Assembly (NCBI GenBank): GCA_019359315.1
Contig: JAHHHO010000033.1
Span: 1-58,964 of the forward strand
Length of the DNA stretch: 58,964 nucleotides
From: Myxacorys californica WJT36-NPBG1
GTDB taxonomy: Bacteria > Cyanobacteriota > Cyanobacteriia > Leptolyngbyales > Leptolyngbyaceae
Direction of reading: 5' to 3'
This document shows, piece after piece, positions 55,417 to 58,964 of this stretch. Position 1 is the first letter of the stretch, and every line of letters starts with the position of its first letter. Position numbers and translations under genes: made by a program. Below the pieces are notes generated by a model that was not told the origin of the DNA, made no database searches, and saw nothing but the letters and a program-made list of their open reading frames with translations.

Positions 55417-56037
55417 GTGCTTCAGAATACTCTACTTTGGATTCAAAATCTTGGGGCTACAGGTGTCATTGTATTCATCGGCATCTATATTCTCGCAGCA
55501 ATATTTTTTGTTCCTGGTTCAATCCTAACGTTGAGTGCAGGCGTTGTCTTTGGCGTTGTTTTGGGCTCGGTTTATGTGTTTATAGGTGCAACTCTCGGTG
55601 CGACACTCGCTTTTTTGATTGGGCGCTATCTCGCCCGTGGTTGGGTTGCTAAACAGATCGAAAATAATTCTAAATTCAAGGCGATTGACGAAGCGGTTGC
55701 TAGAGAAGGACTAAAGATTGTGATCTTGACTCGTCTGTCTCCCGTTTTTCCATTCAATCTCCTTAACTATGCGTTTGGCGTTACCCAAGTGTTGCTCAAA
55801 GACTATATCTTAGGCTGTGTCGGCATGATTCCAGGCACAATCTTATATGTCTACATTGGTTCTTTAGCCGGAAGTTTGGCAACGATCGGAACGGCGCAGG
55901 CCACTAACCCGGAGGCTCAGAAAGCACAATGGATCAGTCGGATTCTCGGATTGATTGCAACCGTTGCCGTTACACTTTATGTCACTCGCATTGCTCGTAA
56001 AGCCCTCGAACAAAATACTAATCTTGATCAGTCGTAA
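55417..56037 (+). CDS. TVP38/TMEM64 family membrane protein
   Basis: This 206-residue inner-membrane protein belongs to the TVP38/TMEM64 (DedA-like SNARE-associated) family. After a first membrane helix it shows the family core FFVPGSILTLSAGVVFG, then GATLGATLAFLIGRYLAR, LTRLSPVFPFNLLNYAFGVT and GMIPGTILYVYIGS. The start is a GTG at 55417 without a strong SD; homologues often have one more N-terminal helix, so the true start could be upstream in a non-canonical form. It precedes the flavoprotein gene by 31 bp on the same strand, a pairing seen in other bacteria. Function is not settled, but lipid scrambling or transport is suspected for the family. Confidence 0.82.
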   Translation: MLQNTLLWIQNLGATGVIVFIGIYILAAIFFVPGSILTLSAGVVFGVVLGSVYVFIGATLGATLAFLIGRYLARGWVAKQIENNSKFKAIDEAVAREGLKIVILTRLSPVFPFNLLNYAFGVTQVLLKDYILGCVGMIPGTILYVYIGSLAGSLATIGTAQATNPEAQKAQWISRILGLIATVAVTLYVTRIARKALEQNTNLDQS

Positions 56038-56068
56038 TTTTTTGGTTTCTAGCGGACAGGAGTTTGTT

Positions 56069-57616
56069 ATGTCGCAGTCCTTGATCTCTCCAGCAGATGT
56101 TTACAATGAGCACTTAGTTTCCCAGGTGCATCCTCTAGATTGGACGAATCCAACTCCTAGCGATCGCTACGATTTAGTCGTGATTGGGGCAGGCACGGCG
56201 GGGCTAGTCGTTGCAGGTATAGCCGCTGGTATTGGAGTCGGGCTAAAGGTGGCGCTGATTGAAAAACATTTGATGGGTGGGGACTGCCTCAATGTAGGTT
56301 GTGTGCCCTCTAAATGCATAATTCGCTCGTCGCGTGTGGTATCAGAGTTTTGGGAAGCGGAACGGTTTGGCGTGATGCCGCCAGAACAGGTTGAGGTTGA
56401 CTTTGCAGCCGTCATGGAGCGGATGCGAAAGCTGCGATCGAGCATTAGTCCCAACGATTCTGCCGAGCGATTTCGCAAGCTCGGTGTAGATGTGTTTTTA
56501 GGAGAAGCAAAATTTGGCGACAATCAGACCGTCATTGTCAGCAATCCAGACCTAGGGGATCAAACTCTTCGCTACAAAAAAGCCGTAATTGCGACAGGCG
56601 CAAGAGCCGCGCATCCTTCCATTCCAGGATTATCCGAAGTGGATTACCTTAACAATGAAACCGTATTTGCGCTAACGGAGCGTCCCCGATGGTTGGCGGT
56701 GATTGGGGGTGGACCCATTGGATCTGAATTGGCTCAAGCGTTTCGTCGGTTGGGATCGGAAGTTGTGTTGATCCATAAGAGTCCTCACATTCTCGATCGC
56801 GAAGATGGAGATGCCGCAGAGATTGTGCAACAGACCTTCATTCGAGAAGGCATTCAGCTCATGTTAGGTGCGACTGTTGAGCGAGTTGAGCAAACGGCGG
56901 ACGGAAAAGTGCTTCACGTTAGCCAAGATGGGGAGTCACACACGCTAACGGTAGATGAAATTTTGGTGGGCGCGGGACGATCGCCGAATGTAGAAGGCTT
57001 GAATCTTGAAGGGGTCGGCGTTGAATATGACAAACACAAAGGGGTCAAAGTCAACGACCATTTGCAAACCACAAATCCCCACATTTTTGCTGCTGGCGAT
57101 ATTTGCATGGATTGGAAATTTACTCACGCCGCTGATGCGGCAGCTCGGATTGTGATCAAAAATGCGTTCTTTTCTCCGTTTGGGTTGGGTCGCTCGAAAC
57201 TCAGTAGTTTAGTCATGCCGTGGGTGACATATACCGATCCCGAAATTGCTCATGTGGGACTTTATGAGCACGAGGCACAGAAACAGGGCATTGAGGTAGA
57301 AACGATTGAGATTTTGCTGGAGGAGGTTGATCGCGCGATCGCAGATGGCGAAACAAACGGATTTGTCAAAATTCTGCACAAAAAAGGCTCTGATCAAATC
57401 TTGGGAGCCACGATCGTAGCGCGTCATGCAGGCGAGATGATTAGCGAGGTTACGTTAGCGATCGTGGGTAAACTCGGTCTCAATACTCTTTCGAGTGTGA
57501 TTCATCCCTACCCCACTCAAGCTGGAGCAATCAAACAAGCCGCTGACGCTTACCGTCGTACGTTGCTGTCACCAAGGACCCAGAAACTTCTCAGCATTCT
57601 GACCAAGCTCTCCTAA
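56069..57616 (+). CDS. Mercuric-reductase-like FAD/NAD pyridine nucleotide-disulfide oxidoreductase
   Basis: This 515-residue enzyme has the glutathione reductase fold: FAD motif LVVIGAGTAGLVVAGIAAG, redox-active pair GGDCLNVGCVPSK, NAD motif LAVIGGGPIGSELAQAF, IFAAGDIC FAD segment, and the HPYPTQAGAI dimer-interface histidine. It is often labelled mercuric reductase, but the N-terminal HMA domain and the C-terminal vicinal cysteines needed for Hg(II) are both absent (the end is LLSILTKLS). A mercury-detoxifying role is therefore not supported; the electron acceptor is unknown. Start 56069 is supported by GGAG six bases upstream. Confidence 0.85.
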   Translation: MSQSLISPADVYNEHLVSQVHPLDWTNPTPSDRYDLVVIGAGTAGLVVAGIAAGIGVGLKVALIEKHLMGGDCLNVGCVPSKCIIRSSRVVSEFWEAERFGVMPPEQVEVDFAAVMERMRKLRSSISPNDSAERFRKLGVDVFLGEAKFGDNQTVIVSNPDLGDQTLRYKKAVIATGARAAHPSIPGLSEVDYLNNETVFALTERPRWLAVIGGGPIGSELAQAFRRLGSEVVLIHKSPHILDREDGDAAEIVQQTFIREGIQLMLGATVERVEQTADGKVLHVSQDGESHTLTVDEILVGAGRSPNVEGLNLEGVGVEYDKHKGVKVNDHLQTTNPHIFAAGDICMDWKFTHAADAAARIVIKNAFFSPFGLGRSKLSSLVMPWVTYTDPEIAHVGLYEHEAQKQGIEVETIEILLEEVDRAIADGETNGFVKILHKKGSDQILGATIVARHAGEMISEVTLAIVGKLGLNTLSSVIHPYPTQAGAIKQAADAYRRTLLSPRTQKLLSILTKLS

Positions 57617-57710
57617 ATCTTTATCCCTTCACCGCTGTTCTCATCATCCCTTCATCATTAGGAGTTGGCTGTCTTTGCTAAGCTGAAAGCTCCTTTAAGG
57701 GACGGAGTCT

Positions 57711-58550
57711 ATGCAGCCAATTTTTACCCAAGGATTGAGCGTTGAAACGTTGGAGATTGCGATCACGGATCTATCCCCGCATCTGATCGGAACTACGATT
57801 GTTCAACTCTCTGATCTGCATTATGACGGGCTGCGGCTGTCAGATGACTTATTAATGCAAGCGATCAACGCTGCCAATGAAGCTGAACCTGATTTTGTGG
57901 TGATCACTGGAGATTTTGTGACAGATGATCCAACCCCGATTCACGAACTGGTACTGCGACTGAAGTTATTGCAGCCGTCCTTGGGGATTTATGCAATTTT
58001 GGGCAATCATGACTTACATCGACGAGGGAGCCGGGGTGCGATCGTCGATGCCCTCACAAGAATTGATGTGCAGGTTCTTTGGAATCAGGTTGCTTATCCG
58101 ATCGGGGAAGAACTGGCATTAGTTGGACTGGCTGATCTTTGGTCGTCTGACTATAAAGCGATCGCAGGATTGATGGATCACCTGCCAAACATTCCTCGAA
58201 TTGTCTTAGCGCACAATCCCGACTGTGCCGAATCGTTACAGCAATGGCGCGTCGATTTGCAGCTTTCAGGGCATAGCCACGGCGGACAGATAATTCTTCC
58301 TGGAGTTGGAAACATCTCTATGCGTTGCGCTCAAGCTTACCGCTATCTGCCCGGACGGGTAAGACGCAGGTTTCCAGTTTTAGCAGCCTGTCATCGCGTG
58401 ATGAAGCACTGGGAGTGGGTGAGAGGCTATCATCAGGTCGGCAACAATCGTCTATACGTCAATCGCGGGTTGGGCACCTATTTTCCGGGTCGATTGTTCT
58501 GTCCGCCTGAAGTAACCGTCATTCGATTGACGCGATCTGAATTAGCGTGA
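57711..58550 (+). CDS. Calcineurin-like metallophosphoesterase
   Basis: This 279-residue protein has the full dinuclear-metal motif series of the YkuE-like calcineurin phosphoesterase family: LSDLHYDG, VITGDFVTD, ILGNHDLH, LAHNPD and GHSHGGQI. The end (RGLGTYFPGRLFCPPEVTVIRL) is typical of the family. No signal peptide is evident at the chosen ATG, although some relatives are membrane-anchored. Substrate is unknown; UDP-diacylglucosamine hydrolysis and general phosphodiesterase activity are both known in this group. It lies 94 bp after the flavoprotein gene on the same strand. Confidence 0.85.
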   Translation: MQPIFTQGLSVETLEIAITDLSPHLIGTTIVQLSDLHYDGLRLSDDLLMQAINAANEAEPDFVVITGDFVTDDPTPIHELVLRLKLLQPSLGIYAILGNHDLHRRGSRGAIVDALTRIDVQVLWNQVAYPIGEELALVGLADLWSSDYKAIAGLMDHLPNIPRIVLAHNPDCAESLQQWRVDLQLSGHSHGGQIILPGVGNISMRCAQAYRYLPGRVRRRFPVLAACHRVMKHWEWVRGYHQVGNNRLYVNRGLGTYFPGRLFCPPEVTVIRLTRSELA

Positions 58551-58895
58551 ATTCAGATTTTTATAGCAAAATTGTGTACTCTTCATCTTCATTTCTTCAA
58601 ACAATTAGACAGCACAAACACCCTACAAAAATCCATCTAGCAATACTTTTTTGAGCTAAAAGAGATAAGTAGAGAGAAAGTGGCTATGGATGTCAAAACG
58701 CGGGAAACGCTTAAGCGTCTCCAAGAGGGGCGGCAGAATTAAACGTTTGGGTTTCGGAGTGCGGATCAGATAGATTAAGCGATCGCTGCTCCAATCGCTC
58801 ATTAGACTCCTCTGCATCCGTCCACAAGCAGTTTCTAATATAGCCCTACTAATCCAGGTTAGGACGTATGGTAGAGCCATAATGCATGATCAAGG
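58551..58895. other. Intergenic region with probable left end of an IS element
   Basis: No gene is supported. ACGCTTAAGCGT near 58707 is a 12-nt palindrome. The stretch from about 58839 (after a TATA), TAGCCCTACTAATCCAGG, is a plausible left end of the IS630-type element whose transposase starts at 58896, because IS630/Tc1 elements insert at TA. The right end is outside the window, so the inverted repeat cannot be checked. Confidence 0.35.
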
Positions 58896-58964
58896 ATGAC
58901 TATGGCTGCTCCCTACAGCGAAGATCTGCGCTCCAAAGCAATTGCCGCCGTGAAACGGGGTGAA
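58896..58964 (+). CDS. IS630-family transposase, N-terminal fragment (cut by window edge)
   Basis: Only the first 23 codons are present. The fragment begins MTMAAPYSEDLRSKAIA and matches the start of IS630-type transposases (APYS-DLR-K-I at the first helix of the N-terminal helix-turn-helix region). The start at 58896 has an AAGG-like site at 58892-58895, very close to the ATG; the second Met (58902) is equally plausible. Whether the rest is intact cannot be seen. Confidence 0.6.
   Translation, partial: MTMAAPYSEDLRSKAIAAVKRGE

Noticed and set aside
56069-57616. Functional mercuric reductase
   Set aside because: The HMA domain and C-terminal vicinal cysteines are absent and no other mer gene is nearby.
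58686-58742. Short frame MDVKTRETLKRLQEG before the IS end
   Set aside because: Only 18 codons, without a supporting family; its centre is a palindrome, so it is more likely non-coding.

Overview
The window looks like cyanobacterial chromosome. The octamer GCGATCGC (HIP1) recurs throughout on both strands, and many genes are cyanobacterial hallmarks: a MiaE-type tRNA hydroxylase, a GH100 neutral invertase, the DUF2499/DUF3593 membrane pair, CsaB, an MMADHC-like protein, an FHA-fused penicillin-binding protein, a bilin-binding (cyanobacteriochrome) GAF kinase and an NB-ARC protein with a cyanobacterial N-terminal helix-turn-helix region. Large repeat-rich surface proteins suggest a filamentous or mat-forming lineage, but the genus cannot be read from the sequence. 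I saw no rRNA, tRNA or CRISPR array.

Left part (1-10.8 kb): a decayed IS4-type transposase, then a NAGPA-type phosphodiester glycosidase, an EamA transporter head-to-head with MiaE (their start codons overlap within one CATG), a large secreted zinc metalloprotease, a GH116 glucosidase, and a small hypothetical gene followed by a GIY-YIG gene. A truncated gene remnant lies at 10.6 kb.

Centre-left (11.1-26.4 kb): one giant gene encodes a 4107-residue modular surface protein (DUF4347, about 16 TolB-like repeats, one Calx-beta, a parallel beta-helix, 16 tandem Calx-beta, then about 12 calcium-site FG-GAP-like repeats). It ends in two hairpins, one a good intrinsic terminator. A small hypothetical gene, an MMADHC-like gene and a GT4 glycosyltransferase follow.

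Centre (26.9-40.8 kb): a signalling pair (CBS-CBS / dual-cysteine cyanobacteriochrome GAF / HisKA_2 kinase, then a REC-HisKA-HATPase hybrid), a GH100 invertase convergent with a GPH-type sugar transporter, CsbD, a 12-repeat TPR protein, a type-2 NADH dehydrogenase, a YiaA/B membrane protein, an FHA class A PBP and a BON-like small protein with a 15-bp internal repeat.

Right part (41.3-59 kb): a secreted alkaline phosphatase with two tandem catalytic domains and an RTX tail, preceded by a possible Pho box; a compact minus-strand cluster DUF2499-DUF3593-tsaB-allA; csaB; a coiled-coil protein; a cluster of little-known exported or accessory proteins beside an NB-ARC STAND ATPase; ureE-ureF; a TVP38-family membrane protein with a mercuric-reductase-like flavoprotein; a metallophosphoesterase; and the start of an IS630-type transposase cut by the window edge.

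The most notable items are the DXCF dual-cysteine photoreceptor kinase fused to Bateman modules, the giant Calx-beta protein with a recently triplicated two-domain unit, the duplicated RTX alkaline phosphatase, and the uncharacterised proline-rich exported proteins next to an NB-ARC regulator.
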